Positions 1-9,313 are shown, counted from the stretch's first letter. The stretch is 10,000 nucleotides of DNA from Thiobacillus sp. (GCA_020217265.1 JAIWOS010000016.1:1-10000); one strand, 5' to 3'. The notes: a model not told the origin generated them from the sequence alone. Translations and numbers: made by a program.

Positions 1-68
1 CAGTACAGGGTTTGAACCTGTGACCCCCGCCGTGTGAAGGCGATGCTCTACCGCTGAGCTAACTGCCC
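1..68 (-). tRNA. tRNA-Val (anticodon CAC), 3' end cut by window
   Basis: Reading the minus strand from 68 down gives a clean cloverleaf. The acceptor strand GGGCAGT pairs with ACTG at the window edge, with the remaining CCC and any CCA lying outside. The D arm is GCTC/GAGC. The anticodon stem TCGCC/GGCGG encloses the loop TTCACAC, whose centre CAC reads valine codon GUG. The T arm ACAGG/CCTGT encloses TTCAAAC. It is transcribed away from gltX from its own promoter just upstream. CAC is a valine anticodon that many bacteria do without, because UAC can read GUG by wobble; it is common in GC-rich genomes. Confidence 0.93.
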
Positions 69-81
69 CGAAGCGGCGCGA

Positions 82-111
82 ATTAAACCACAGGCAGGCG
101 GGCAAGGTCAA
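82..111 (-). promoter_or_regulatory. sigma-70 promoter of tRNA-Val
   Basis: On the minus strand a -35 TTGACC (106-111, five of six consensus bases) and a -10 TTTAAT (82-87, five of six) are separated by 18 bp. The start should fall near 75, a few bases before the mature tRNA end at 68. The bases between the -10 and the start are GC-rich (TCGCGCC), as in stable-RNA promoters under stringent control. That regulation is inferred from the family pattern. Confidence 0.65.
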
Positions 112-131
112 TTTCGGGACACGCCATCCGG

Positions 132-137
132 TAAAAT
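132..137 (+). promoter_or_regulatory. possible -10 element of gltX
   Basis: TAAAAT matches five of six bases of the sigma-70 -10 hexamer, 27 bp before the gltX start. No convincing -35 stands 16-18 bp upstream (the bases there are close to TCAATT), so the promoter would be weak or activator-assisted. The upstream part overlaps the divergent tRNA-Val promoter. Confidence 0.35.
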
Positions 138-163
138 AACGCCTTTTTGCTCTGCGCCCCGCC

Positions 164-1552
164 ATGATCCGCACCCGCTTCGCTCCTTCCCCCACCGGCT
201 ATCTGCACATCGGCGGCGCACGCACCGCGCTGTTCTCGTGGGCGTTTGCGCGGCATCACGGCGGGCAGTTCGTGCTGCGCATCGAAGACACCGACATCGC
301 GCGATCCACGCCCGAGGCGGTGCAGGCCATTCTCGACGGCATGGCCTGGCTCGAGCTCAATCACGACGAAGGCCCCTACTACCAGACCCAGCGCCTGTAC
401 CGCTACAAGGAAGTGATCGAACAAATGCTGGCGAGCGGCGACGCCTACTACTGCTACTGCAGTCCGGAAGAACTCGACGCGTTGCGCGAGGCCCAGCGCG
501 CGCGCGGCGAAAAGCCCCGCTACGACGGCCGTTGGCGCCCCGAGCCCGGCAAGACGCTGCCGGTCCCGCCGGCCGGCGTTCAGCCTGTCGTTCGTTTCAA
601 GAACCCGACCACGGGCACGGTCGCCTGGAAGGATCTGGTCAAAGGCACCATCGAGTTTTCCAACGCCGAACTCGACGATCTCATCATCGCCCGCGCCGAC
701 GGCACGCCCACGTACAATTTCTGCGTGGTGGTCGACGACTGGGACATGCGGATCACCCACGTCATCCGCGGCGACGATCACGTCAACAACACGCCGCGCC
801 AGATCAACATCCTCAAGGCTTTGGGCGCCGAGGTGCCGCAGTACGCCCACCTGTCGATGATCCTCGGCGACGACGGCACCAAGCTGTCCAAGCGCCATGG
901 CGCGGTGTCGGTGATGCAGTACGCCGAGGACGGCTATCTGCCCGAAGCGGTGATCAATTATCTCGCCCGGCTCGGCTGGTCGCACGGCGATGCCGAGATT
1001 TTCAGCCGCGAGCAGTTCGTGCAGTGGTTCGACCTCGACCACATCACGCCGTCGGCGGCGCAATTCAATACCGAAAAGCTGCGCTGGCTCAACCAGCACT
1101 ACATCAAGGCCGCCGATGATGCGCGCCTGGCCGGGCTGATGCGCCCTTTCCTGATAAAGAACGGCGCCAATCCGGACGACGGCCCCGCCCTCACGGCCGT
1201 CGTCGCGCTGGTGAAGGAGCGCGCCGCGACGATCGCTGAACTGGCCGACGCGGCCACCCTCTTCTACCGCACCCTGCACCCCACACCCGAACTGCTGGCG
1301 CAGCATCTCACCCCCGAGGTGCGGCCGGCGCTCGCCGAACTGACGGCCAGACTCGAAACCGTGGCGTGGGAACGCGCCGCGATCTCCGCTGCGTTCAAGG
1401 AAACGCTCGCGGCGCACGGCCTCAAGATGCCCCGGCTCGCGATGCCGGTGCGCGTGCTCGTCACCGGCGAAACGCAGACGCCCGCCATCGACGCCACGCT
1501 CGAACTCATCGGCCGCGACCGGGTAATCGCGCGTCTGAAGGCTGCCCTGTAA
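164..1552 (+). CDS. gltX: glutamyl-tRNA synthetase
   Basis: This cytoplasmic class I synthetase charges tRNA-Glu with glutamate using ATP. The 462-residue product opens with the Rossmann-fold signature [11 protein letters not shown] (HIGH motif as HIGG, residues 15-18) and has the KMSKS-type loop KLSKR at 240-244, followed by the helical anticodon-binding C-terminal half. Length is typical of bacterial GltX (about 465-490). The start is fixed by the conserved [12 protein letters not shown] opening, although no clear Shine-Dalgarno precedes it; the leader is pyrimidine-rich. In the connective-peptide zinc site the first two cysteines (C97, C99 in CYC) remain, but the second Cys-x-His pair of the E. 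coli enzyme is W124 and P126 here, so zinc binding is probably lost. The sequence alone does not show whether the enzyme also mischarges tRNA-Gln; gatCAB would have to be looked for elsewhere in the genome. It is flanked by tRNA genes on both sides and looks monocistronic. Confidence 0.97.
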   Translation: MIRTRFAPSPTGYLHIGGARTALFSWAFARHHGGQFVLRIEDTDIARSTPEAVQAILDGMAWLELNHDEGPYYQTQRLYRYKEVIEQMLASGDAYYCYCSPEELDALREAQRARGEKPRYDGRWRPEPGKTLPVPPAGVQPVVRFKNPTTGTVAWKDLVKGTIEFSNAELDDLIIARADGTPTYNFCVVVDDWDMRITHVIRGDDHVNNTPRQINILKALGAEVPQYAHLSMILGDDGTKLSKRHGAVSVMQYAEDGYLPEAVINYLARLGWSHGDAEIFSREQFVQWFDLDHITPSAAQFNTEKLRWLNQHYIKAADDARLAGLMRPFLIKNGANPDDGPALTAVVALVKERAATIAELADAATLFYRTLHPTPELLAQHLTPEVRPALAELTARLETVAWERAAISAAFKETLAAHGLKMPRLAMPVRVLVTGETQTPAIDATLELIGRDRVIARLKAAL

Positions 1553-1565
1553 GCGCCGATTCCGC

Positions 1566-1585
1566 TATAATGCGCGGGCTTTTTC
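1566..1585 (+). promoter_or_regulatory. tRNA-Thr promoter (-10 and GC-rich discriminator)
   Basis: A perfect TATAAT at 1566-1571 lies 14 bp after the gltX stop and is followed by a GC-rich discriminator (GCGCGGGC), typical of growth-rate and stringently controlled tRNA promoters. The -35 region would fall inside the last codons of gltX and is poor (TGCCCT at 17-bp spacing). Transcription should start close to 1578. Confidence 0.6.
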
Positions 1586-1661
1586 GCCGGCATAGCTCAG
1601 TTGGTAGAGCAGCGCATTCGTAATGCGAAGGTCGTAGGTTCGACTCCTATTGCCGGCACCA
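1586..1661 (+). tRNA. tRNA-Thr (anticodon CGT)
   Basis: A complete 76-nt tRNA. The acceptor GCCGGCA pairs with TGCCGGC, the D arm is GCTC/GAGC, and the anticodon stem GCGCA/TGCGA encloses TTCGTAA with anticodon CGT (reads ACG). The T arm is GTAGG/CCTAT with TTCGACT. The CCA is encoded (1659-1661). The first anticodon-stem pair is a G-A mismatch. From memory, the core matches E. coli thrW almost base for base, including that mismatch. The thrW locus is a known integration target of phages and islands, but no integrase or duplicated 3' end is visible here. Confidence 0.97.
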
Positions 1662-1670
1662 GTCATAAAG

Positions 1671-1696
1671 AACGCCGCTCACCGAGCGGCGTTTTC
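1671..1696. terminator. bidirectional intrinsic terminator between tRNA-Thr and recQ
   Basis: A 10-bp perfect stem AACGCCGCTC (1671-1680) and GAGCGGCGTT (1684-1693) closes a 3-nt loop. The run TTTT (two bases within the stem) follows on the plus strand, and CTTTAT follows on the minus strand. It lies between the converging tRNA-Thr and recQ genes and can end both transcripts. A smaller hairpin CCGCT-GAA-AGCGG (1742-1754) sits directly beyond the recQ stop, without a T run. Confidence 0.85.
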
Positions 1697-1755
1697 ATTG
1701 GGATTTCGCAGCGTGTTCGCCCTGCATTCCCGCCAAGGAGTCCGCTGAAAGCGGC

Positions 1756-3552
1756 CTACCCCTCAGCCACCACCTCAAGCACCGCCTCGCCGTACGCTTC
1801 CAGCTTCTTGGTTCCCAGCCCGGATATTTCGCCGAGTTCCGCCAGGGTGGCGGGGCGGCGCGCTGCGATTTCGCGCAGGGTGGCGTCGTGCAGGATGACA
1901 TAGGCGGGGACGCCTTTTTCGTTGGCGGTTTCGCGGCGCCAGGCGCGTAGCGCCAGGAAGAGCGGGTCTTCGTCGTCGTGGACGCCGCTGCCACCACTGG
2001 GCGCGTGGCGCGATTTCTTGCGCGACGGCGCAGCCGCGATGGCGCGGAGCCAAACGGTTTCTTCGCCTTTGAGCACGGGGCGCGCGGCGGCGGTGAGTTT
2101 GAGCGCGCCGTAGGCGGCGTGATCGACTTCCAGCAACCCGCGCACGACGAGCTGGCGCAGCACGGCGCGCCACACCTTGTCGCTCTGGCTCGCGCCGATG
2201 CCGAACACGCTCAACTGGCTGTGGCCGAAGCGTTCGATCTTTTCGGTGGTCTTGCCGAGCAGCACGTCGAGCACGTGGCCCGCGCCAAAGCGCTGTCCGG
2301 TGCGGTAGACCGTGGAGAGCAGTTTTTGCGAGGCTTCGGTGCCGTCCCACAGCGTGGGCGGATTGAGGCACACATCGCAGTTGCCGCAGGGCTGGCTGGC
2401 TTCGCCGAAGTAGGCCAGCAGTGCAACACGACGGCAGCTGGCGGTTTCACACAGGCCGACCAGCGCGTCGAGCTTGGCGTGGCCGATGCGCTTGCGCGTC
2501 TCCTCCGCCTCGCCCTCGTCAATGAATCTTCGTTGCGTGACCACATCCTGCAAGCCCCACGCCATCCACGCCTCGGCGGGTTCGCCATCGCGCCCGGCGC
2601 GGCCGGTTTCCTGGTAGTAGCCTTCGACCGAACGCGGCAGATCCAGATGCGCGACAAAGCGCACGTCTGGCTTGTCGATGCCCATGCCAAAGGCGAGTGT
2701 GGCGACCATGATCACGCCATCCTCGCGCAGGAATTTTTCCTGATGCCGGGCACGCGTCGCGTTGTCCATGCCACCGTGGTACGGCAGTGCGGCATAGCCG
2801 GCCGCGACCAGCGCATCAGCGGTTTCCTCGACCTTCCTGCGCGTGCTGCAGTAGACGATGCCGGCTTCGCCCCTGTGCTCGCCGAGGAAATCGAGCAGTT
2901 GCCGGCGCGGGTCGGTTTTCTCGACGATGCGGTAGCGGATGTTGGGGCGGTCGAAGCTCGACACGAACACACGCGCTTCGCGCAAATCCAGCCGCTCGAG
3001 GATTTCGGCGCGGGTCGCGGCGTCCGCCGTGGCGGTGAGCGCAATGCGCGGCACGGTGGGAAAACGTTCGTGCAGTGTGGACAGGCCAAGGTATTCCGGT
3101 CGGAAATCGTGCCCCCACTGCGACACGCAATGCGCTTCGTCGATGGCGAAGAGCGACACGCGGGCGTCGTCGAGCAGACTCTGGAAGCGCGGCGTGAGCA
3201 GGCGTTCGGGCGCCACGTACAAAAGCTTCAGATTCCCTGCCGAAAAATCGCGCTCGACCTGCATCGCTGCCGCGCCGTCGAGGCTGGAATTGAGGAAGGC
3301 GGCGGCAATGCCAAGCTCCCTGAGTGCCGCGACCTGATCCTGCATCAGCGCGATGAGCGGCGACACGACCACCGCGCAGCCAGTTCGCAGCAGCGCCGGA
3401 ATCTGATAGCACAGCGACTTGCCGCCGCCGGTGGGCATGAGCACCAGCGCGTCGTCGCCTGCCACCAGCGTATCGGTGATGGCGGCCTGCTCGCCACGAA
3501 ACGCAGGGTAGCCGAACACGCGGTTCAAGAGGCTCAAGGGGGTGTCGGGCAT
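1756..3552 (-). CDS. recQ: ATP-dependent DNA helicase RecQ
   Basis: This 3'-5' superfamily 2 helicase acts in recombination and repair of stalled or gapped forks, in the RecF pathway. The product is 598 residues against about 609 in E. coli. Domains and motifs in order: motif 0 FGYPAFRGEQ (13-22), Walker A PTGGGKS (40-46), the DEAH box with the RecQ aromatic loop AIDEAHCVSQWGHDF (136-150), motif III TATAD (173-177), motif VI QETGRAGRDG (314-323), the zinc-binding cysteines C373, C389, C392 and C395, a winged-helix region (about 400-500) and a C-terminal HRDC domain (about 527-598). All catalytic motifs are intact. The ATG at 3552 is the only start that keeps motif 0 in full; no good Shine-Dalgarno precedes it. 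It is transcribed divergently from the antitoxin gene across an 86-bp gap and ends against the shared terminator. Confidence 0.97.
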   Translation of the reverse strand: MPDTPLSLLNRVFGYPAFRGEQAAITDTLVAGDDALVLMPTGGGKSLCYQIPALLRTGCAVVVSPLIALMQDQVAALRELGIAAAFLNSSLDGAAAMQVERDFSAGNLKLLYVAPERLLTPRFQSLLDDARVSLFAIDEAHCVSQWGHDFRPEYLGLSTLHERFPTVPRIALTATADAATRAEILERLDLREARVFVSSFDRPNIRYRIVEKTDPRRQLLDFLGEHRGEAGIVYCSTRRKVEETADALVAAGYAALPYHGGMDNATRARHQEKFLREDGVIMVATLAFGMGIDKPDVRFVAHLDLPRSVEGYYQETGRAGRDGEPAEAWMAWGLQDVVTQRRFIDEGEAEETRKRIGHAKLDALVGLCETASCRRVALLAYFGEASQPCGNCDVCLNPPTLWDGTEASQKLLSTVYRTGQRFGAGHVLDVLLGKTTEKIERFGHSQLSVFGIGASQSDKVWRAVLRQLVVRGLLEVDHAAYGALKLTAAARPVLKGEETVWLRAIAAAPSRKKSRHAPSGGSGVHDDEDPLFLALRAWRRETANEKGVPAYVILHDATLREIAARRPATLAELGEISGLGTKKLEAYGEAVLEVVAEG

Positions 3553-3566
3553 GAGTGAAAAATGGC

Positions 3567-3596
3567 TGGCAAGGGGCGTGTCACATTGGCTATAAT
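3567..3596 (+). promoter_or_regulatory. toxin-antitoxin operon promoter
   Basis: A perfect -10 TATAAT at 3591-3596 sits 42 bp before the antitoxin ATG. The best -35 at 18-bp spacing is only TGGCAA (3567-3572, three of six). Transcription would start near 3603, inside the second GTGTCAC repeat, so a repressor bound there would block it. A moderate Shine-Dalgarno (GGGAG, about 3628-3632) precedes the antitoxin start. Confidence 0.5.
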
Positions 3597-3604
3597 TGTG
3601 TCAC
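3578..3604. promoter_or_regulatory. putative autoregulatory operator: paired GTGTCAC sites
   Basis: The heptamer GTGTCAC occurs at 3578-3584 and again at 3598-3604, starts exactly 20 bp apart, on either side of the -10 box. Each copy is itself an odd palindrome (GTG-T-CAC). Two identical sites two helical turns apart bracketing a toxin-antitoxin promoter is the arrangement expected for a Phd/YefM-type repressor bound as a pair of dimers. The repeats are seen; the binding protein is inferred. Confidence 0.5.
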
Positions 3605-3638
3605 GTTTCGCGCCGCTTGATTCCACCGGGAGCGCTCC

Positions 3639-3869
3639 ATGAAGACCCTGACCATCCGCGAGGCCCGCGAAGGCCTGTCGCACCCCGACCAAATGTTCGC
3701 CGATGCCGACGAAGTGCTGGTCGTGAACCGTGGCGAGCCGGTCGCGCGGATTCTGCCGGTCGAGCCCAGGCGCCGGGTACGCTCGTTGCGGGCGTTCCTG
3801 GAAAGCCAACCGATGCAGACGGTTCCCAGCGAGGTACTCCTGGCGGAAGAGCGCGAGGATCGTATTTGA
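3639..3869 (+). CDS. Phd/YefM-family antitoxin of a VapBC-like module
   Basis: A 76-residue protein with the Phd/YefM N-terminal DNA-binding fold. The opening MKTLTIREAREGLS leads to the helix region around residues 15-25, then the strand VLVVNRGEPVARILPV (about 26-41), which matches the usual 'rGkPvAvl' signature of the family. The charged C-terminal tail (about 45-76) would be the flexible part that wraps and neutralises the toxin. The role is to bind the PIN toxin encoded next and, with it, repress their shared promoter. The stop overlaps the toxin start by two bases, the tight coupling usual in such pairs. Family assignment is strong; partner and target are inferred from position. No gene symbol is given because VapB-type naming depends on the toxin and several unrelated antitoxin folds share it. 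Confidence 0.88.
   Translation: MKTLTIREAREGLSHPDQMFADADEVLVVNRGEPVARILPVEPRRRVRSLRAFLESQPMQTVPSEVLLAEEREDRI
3855..3859 (+). promoter_or_regulatory. ribosome binding site deciding the TTG start of the toxin
   Basis: GAGGA lies within the last antitoxin codons and ends 6 bp before the TTG at 3866, a good distance. It supports TTG as the true start. No ATG or GTG in this frame lies near the conserved YIDTSAL opening. Confidence 0.6.
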
Positions 3870-4297
3870 GCGCATACATCGACACCAGTGCGCTGGCCAA
3901 GTGCTATATCCGGGAACCGCGCTCGCTGGACGTACTCGACTGGGCCGATGCCCAGGATGAAGTCGTAACCAGCCCGCTCACCCTGGTTGAATTCCGCTGT
4001 GTGCTGGCTCGCCGTCGGCGCGCGCAGCAAATCGACCTGCAACTCGAACGGGTTGCTCTCGCCGAATTCGACCAAGACGTGCAGGCAAACTCCTGGCGCA
4101 TCCAGCAGGATTCATCCGCCCTGTTCCTTGAGGCGAGACACCTGATCGACCTGATTCCGGAACTGCCCTTGCGCGCGCTGGACGCGCTGCATCTGGCCTA
4201 TGCCCGCCATTACGGCGCAAGCAGTTTCGCCACCGCCGACAAGCATCAGGCCGACGCGGCCAAGGCGCTCGGCATTCCCGTTTTCACCTTTTATTGA
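3866..4297 (+). CDS. vapC: PIN-domain ribonuclease toxin, VapC-like
   Basis: A 143-residue PIN-domain protein, the usual VapC length. From the TTG start it reads MSAYIDTSALAKCY, the standard VapC opening. The acidic residues that bind Mg2+ or Mn2+ in PIN nucleases are visible: D6 (YIDTSAL), E42 (LTLVEFRC), D106 (LRALDALHLA) and D125 (FATADKHQ). All are intact, so the toxin looks active. VapC toxins studied elsewhere cut tRNA or rRNA at single sites and stop translation; the target here cannot be read from sequence. A longer open frame extends upstream to 3596, but that stretch runs through the antitoxin gene in another frame and resembles no protein. The rare TTG start overlapping the antitoxin stop should keep toxin synthesis below that of the antitoxin. 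The stop lies only 9 bp before lysS. Confidence 0.88.
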   Translation: MSAYIDTSALAKCYIREPRSLDVLDWADAQDEVVTSPLTLVEFRCVLARRRRAQQIDLQLERVALAEFDQDVQANSWRIQQDSSALFLEARHLIDLIPELPLRALDALHLAYARHYGASSFATADKHQADAAKALGIPVFTFY

Positions 4298-4306
4298 ACT
4301 GGCACC

Positions 4307-5812
4307 ATGACCGAACCCACGACCGCCCCCGCCCTCGATGAAAACCAGATCATCGCCGAGCGACGCGCCAAGCTCGCCGCGATTCGGGGGGCGGGCGTGG
4401 CCTTCCCCAATGACTTCGAGCGCCGCGATTACGCCGGCAAGCTGGCCGCCGCGCACGGCGACAAGAGCAAGGAGGCGCTGGAAGCCGAGGGCATCCAGGT
4501 GCAGCTTGCCGGCCGCATGATGTTGAAACGCGTGATGGGCAAGGCGAGCTTCGCCACGCTGCAGGACATGAGCGGACGCATCCAGATCTACGTGTCGAAC
4601 GACATCACCGGGCTGGACGCGCACGACGCCTTCAAGCACTGGGATTTGGGCGATTTTCTCGGCGTGACCGGCACGCTCTTCAAGACCAACAAGGGCGAGC
4701 TCACGGTCCAGGCCAAGACCATCCGCCTGCTTTCCAAAGCCCTGCGTCCGCTGCCGGAAAAATTCCACGGGCTCGCCGATCAGGAACAGAAATACCGCCA
4801 GCGGTACCTCGATCTCATCACCAGCGACACCGCGCGCGAAACCTTCGTGCGTCGCTCGAAGATCATCCAGGCCATCCGCGAATTCATGACCGGCCACGGC
4901 TTCCTCGAAGTCGAGACGCCGATGATGCACCCCATCCCCGGCGGCGCCGCCGCCAAGCCTTTCGTCACGCACCACAACGCGCTCGACATGGAACTGTTCC
5001 TGCGCATCGCGCCCGAGCTCTACCTCAAGCGCCTGGTCGTCGGCGGCTTCGAGAAGGTGTTCGAGATCAACCGCAACTTCCGCAACGAAGGCTTGAGCAC
5101 CCGCCACAACCCCGAGTTCACCATGATGGAGTTCTACGAGGCCTACCGCGAATACCGCTACCTCATGGACTACACCGAAGCGCTGATCCGCCACACCGCG
5201 GTCGCCGCCACCGGCTCGACCACGGTGACGTATCAAGGTCACACGATCGAGCTCGGCAAGCCCTTCGATCGCCTCACCATCGTCGAGGCGATCCGCAAAT
5301 ACCACCCCGAGTACAGCGTCGAACAGCTGAATGATCGCGACTGGCTGATCGCGCAGTTCGCCGCGATGAAGGCGAAGTACCGCGCGCACGACGGCCTGGG
5401 CGGGCTCCAGCTCACTTTCTTCGAGGAAACCACCGAGGCGCAGCTGATCCAGCCGACCTTCATCATCGACTACCCGGCCGAAGTCTCGCCGCTGGCGCGC
5501 CGCTCCGACACCCAGCCCGACATCACCGAGCGCTTCGAGCTCTTCATCACCGGCCGCGAGATGGCCAACGGCTTCTCCGAGCTGAACGACGCCGAGGACC
5601 AGGCCGAGCGCTTCATGGAGCAGGTGCGGCAGAAAGAGGCCGGCGACGAGGAGGCGATGCACTACGACGCCGACTTCATCCGCGCGCTGGAGCACGGCCT
5701 GCCGCCCACCGGCGGCTGCGGCATCGGCATCGACCGGCTGGTGATGCTGCTCACCGATTCGCCCAGCATCCGCGACGTGATCCTCTTCCCGCAGATGAGG
5801 CGGGAGGCTTGA
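4307..5812 (+). CDS. lysS: lysyl-tRNA synthetase, class II
   Basis: This cytoplasmic dimeric class II synthetase charges tRNA-Lys with lysine. The product has 501 residues, close to the 505 of E. coli LysS. An N-terminal helical stretch leads to the OB-fold anticodon-binding domain (about 60-150, including [23 protein letters not shown]). The catalytic domain has motif 2 FRNEG (258-262) followed by the lysine-specific [14 protein letters not shown], and motif 3 GIGIDRL (472-478, arginine R477) near the C-terminus, ending in DVILFPQMR. All motifs are intact. The gene starts 9 bp after the PIN toxin stop, has no clear Shine-Dalgarno and no promoter is evident in the gap, so transcription from the toxin-antitoxin promoter and some translational coupling are plausible. 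In many proteobacteria prfB stands before lysS; here a toxin-antitoxin pair does. Confidence 0.97.
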   Translation: MTEPTTAPALDENQIIAERRAKLAAIRGAGVAFPNDFERRDYAGKLAAAHGDKSKEALEAEGIQVQLAGRMMLKRVMGKASFATLQDMSGRIQIYVSNDITGLDAHDAFKHWDLGDFLGVTGTLFKTNKGELTVQAKTIRLLSKALRPLPEKFHGLADQEQKYRQRYLDLITSDTARETFVRRSKIIQAIREFMTGHGFLEVETPMMHPIPGGAAAKPFVTHHNALDMELFLRIAPELYLKRLVVGGFEKVFEINRNFRNEGLSTRHNPEFTMMEFYEAYREYRYLMDYTEALIRHTAVAATGSTTVTYQGHTIELGKPFDRLTIVEAIRKYHPEYSVEQLNDRDWLIAQFAAMKAKYRAHDGLGGLQLTFFEETTEAQLIQPTFIIDYPAEVSPLARRSDTQPDITERFELFITGREMANGFSELNDAEDQAERFMEQVRQKEAGDEEAMHYDADFIRALEHGLPPTGGCGIGIDRLVMLLTDSPSIRDVILFPQMRREA

Positions 5813-5901
5813 GACAGCCCGCCGGTGCGGCGCCAGCGCCTCTGAGCCACGCCTGGCCGCGCAGCTTCGATTCCCCCATTTGACCCCCGCTTGAGATTGC
5901 C

Positions 5902-8694
<2,793 letters not shown>

Positions 8695-8697
8695 GCC

Positions 8698-8733
8698 GGG
8701 CGGTGGCGGGCACCTGCCCGCCACCGCCCCTTG
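8698..8733 (+). terminator. strong hairpin after acnA, probable terminator
   Basis: Three bases after the acnA stop, GGGCGGTGGCGGGC (8698-8711) and GCCCGCCACCGCCC (8716-8729) form a perfect 14-bp, nearly all-GC stem with a 4-nt ACCT loop. Only CTTG follows, so the U tract is almost absent. It may end transcription weakly, or act mainly to protect the acnA mRNA 3' end from exonucleases. Confidence 0.65.
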
Positions 8734-8776
8734 CGGATGGGCCGGGAGATATCTTCATCGCCCTCTGCTAAACCTC

Positions 8777-8812
8777 TGTGTGATGCACGCGACATTTGTG
8801 TGCCGTGTGCAC
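8777..8812. repeat. imperfect direct repeat TGTGTG...TGCAC, candidate regulator site
   Basis: TGTGTG occurs at 8777-8782 and 8797-8802, 20 bp apart, each followed by TGCAC (8784-8788 and 8808-8812). The first copy can be read as a degraded CRP/FNR-like TGTGA-N6-CGACA (8779-8794). The repeat lies upstream of the predicted cytochrome promoter, where an activator would bind. Function is inferred from position only. Confidence 0.3.
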
Positions 8813-8814
8813 CG

Positions 8815-8870
8815 CATATTTAATAAAAATACCTTTAACTCTTGAATCAAGCCCGCCGTTCCATTAGCAT
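8815..8870 (+). promoter_or_regulatory. promoter of the cytochrome gene pair with AT-rich UP-like element
   Basis: A -35 TTGAAT (8842-8847, four of six) and a -10 TAGCAT (8865-8870, four of six) are spaced by 17 bp. Upstream lies a markedly AT-rich stretch (about 8815-8838, containing TTTAATAAAAAT) placed where an UP element contacts RNA polymerase alpha subunits. The -35 overlaps a perfect odd palindrome CTTGA-A-TCAAG (8841-8851). The start would be near 8877, giving a leader of about 36 nt with an AGGAG ribosome site at 8902-8906. Confidence 0.45.
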
Positions 8871-8912
8871 TCGCTTAACTACATGACACTGACCTAGCCC
8901 CAGGAGCCCGCC

Positions 8913-9287
8913 ATGAAAAAACAATCCGCCGTCGTCGTCTTGTCCGCCCTCGTCCTTGCCGGCCTGTCCGCCTGCGGCGGCGACAAGACGCTCACTTACC
9001 AGGCCAACATCAAACCGCTGCTCGACGCCAAGTGCGTGTCCTGTCACGTGCCGGGCGGCCCGGGCTACGAAAAGTCCGGTCTGCGCCTGGACAGCTATGA
9101 AGCCGTGATGAAAGGCACCAAGTTCGGTGCGGTCGTCGTGCCCGGTTCCAGCGTCAGCAGCACGATGTACCGCCTGGTGTCGGGCAAGGCCGATCCTTCG
9201 ATCCGCATGCCGCACGGCCAGGCCGCGCTGCCCGAGGCGGATGTGCAAATGATCGGCGCCTGGATCGACCAGGGCGCCAAGAACTGA
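8913..9287 (+). CDS. small c-type cytochrome lipoprotein
   Basis: A 124-residue exported monohaem cytochrome. The N-terminus MKKQSAVVVLSALVLAGLSAC is a lipoprotein signal peptide with lipobox LSAC, so the mature protein starts at lipidated C21 and is held to a membrane facing the periplasm. One haem c site CVSCH (41-45) follows; M99 in RMPHG is the likely distal ligand. The body (NIKPLLDAKC...GLRLDSYEAV...VVPGSS...MYRL...MPHG...WIDQGAKN) resembles the cytochrome domain first named from Planctomycetes (PSCyt1 type), widespread in bacteria. A good AGGAG lies 6 bp before the ATG. The next gene, also a cytochrome, starts 26 bp after the stop, so the two are probably cotranscribed and may pass electrons to each other. 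Electron donor and acceptor are unknown. Confidence 0.88.
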   Translation: MKKQSAVVVLSALVLAGLSACGGDKTLTYQANIKPLLDAKCVSCHVPGGPGYEKSGLRLDSYEAVMKGTKFGAVVVPGSSVSSTMYRLVSGKADPSIRMPHGQAALPEADVQMIGAWIDQGAKN

Positions 9288-9313
9288 CCCTTCCCAACCC
9301 CGGAACGCCTGCC

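Noticed and set aside
83..1417. Long minus-strand open frame (444 codons) opposite gltX
   Set aside because: It lies wholly opposite an intact gltX, is rich in Arg, Gly, His and Val as expected for the complement of GC-rich codons, and shows no motif.
1601..1903. 100-codon frame starting inside tRNA-Thr
   Set aside because: It starts within the tRNA, crosses the terminator and runs antisense into the end of recQ.
1978..3558. Long plus-strand open frame (526 codons) opposite recQ
   Set aside because: recQ on the other strand has every helicase motif; this frame is its complement and resembles nothing.
3596..3865. N-terminal extension of the PIN toxin
   Set aside because: These codons overlap the whole antitoxin gene in another frame, are Arg/Gly/Pro-rich, and precede the canonical VapC start.
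5813..5901. Terminator or promoter between lysS and acnA
   Set aside because: Only short GC palindromes (GGCG-CCAG-CGCC) and no T run. A TTGACC at 5880-5885 lacks a -10 before the gene start, so neither call is supported.
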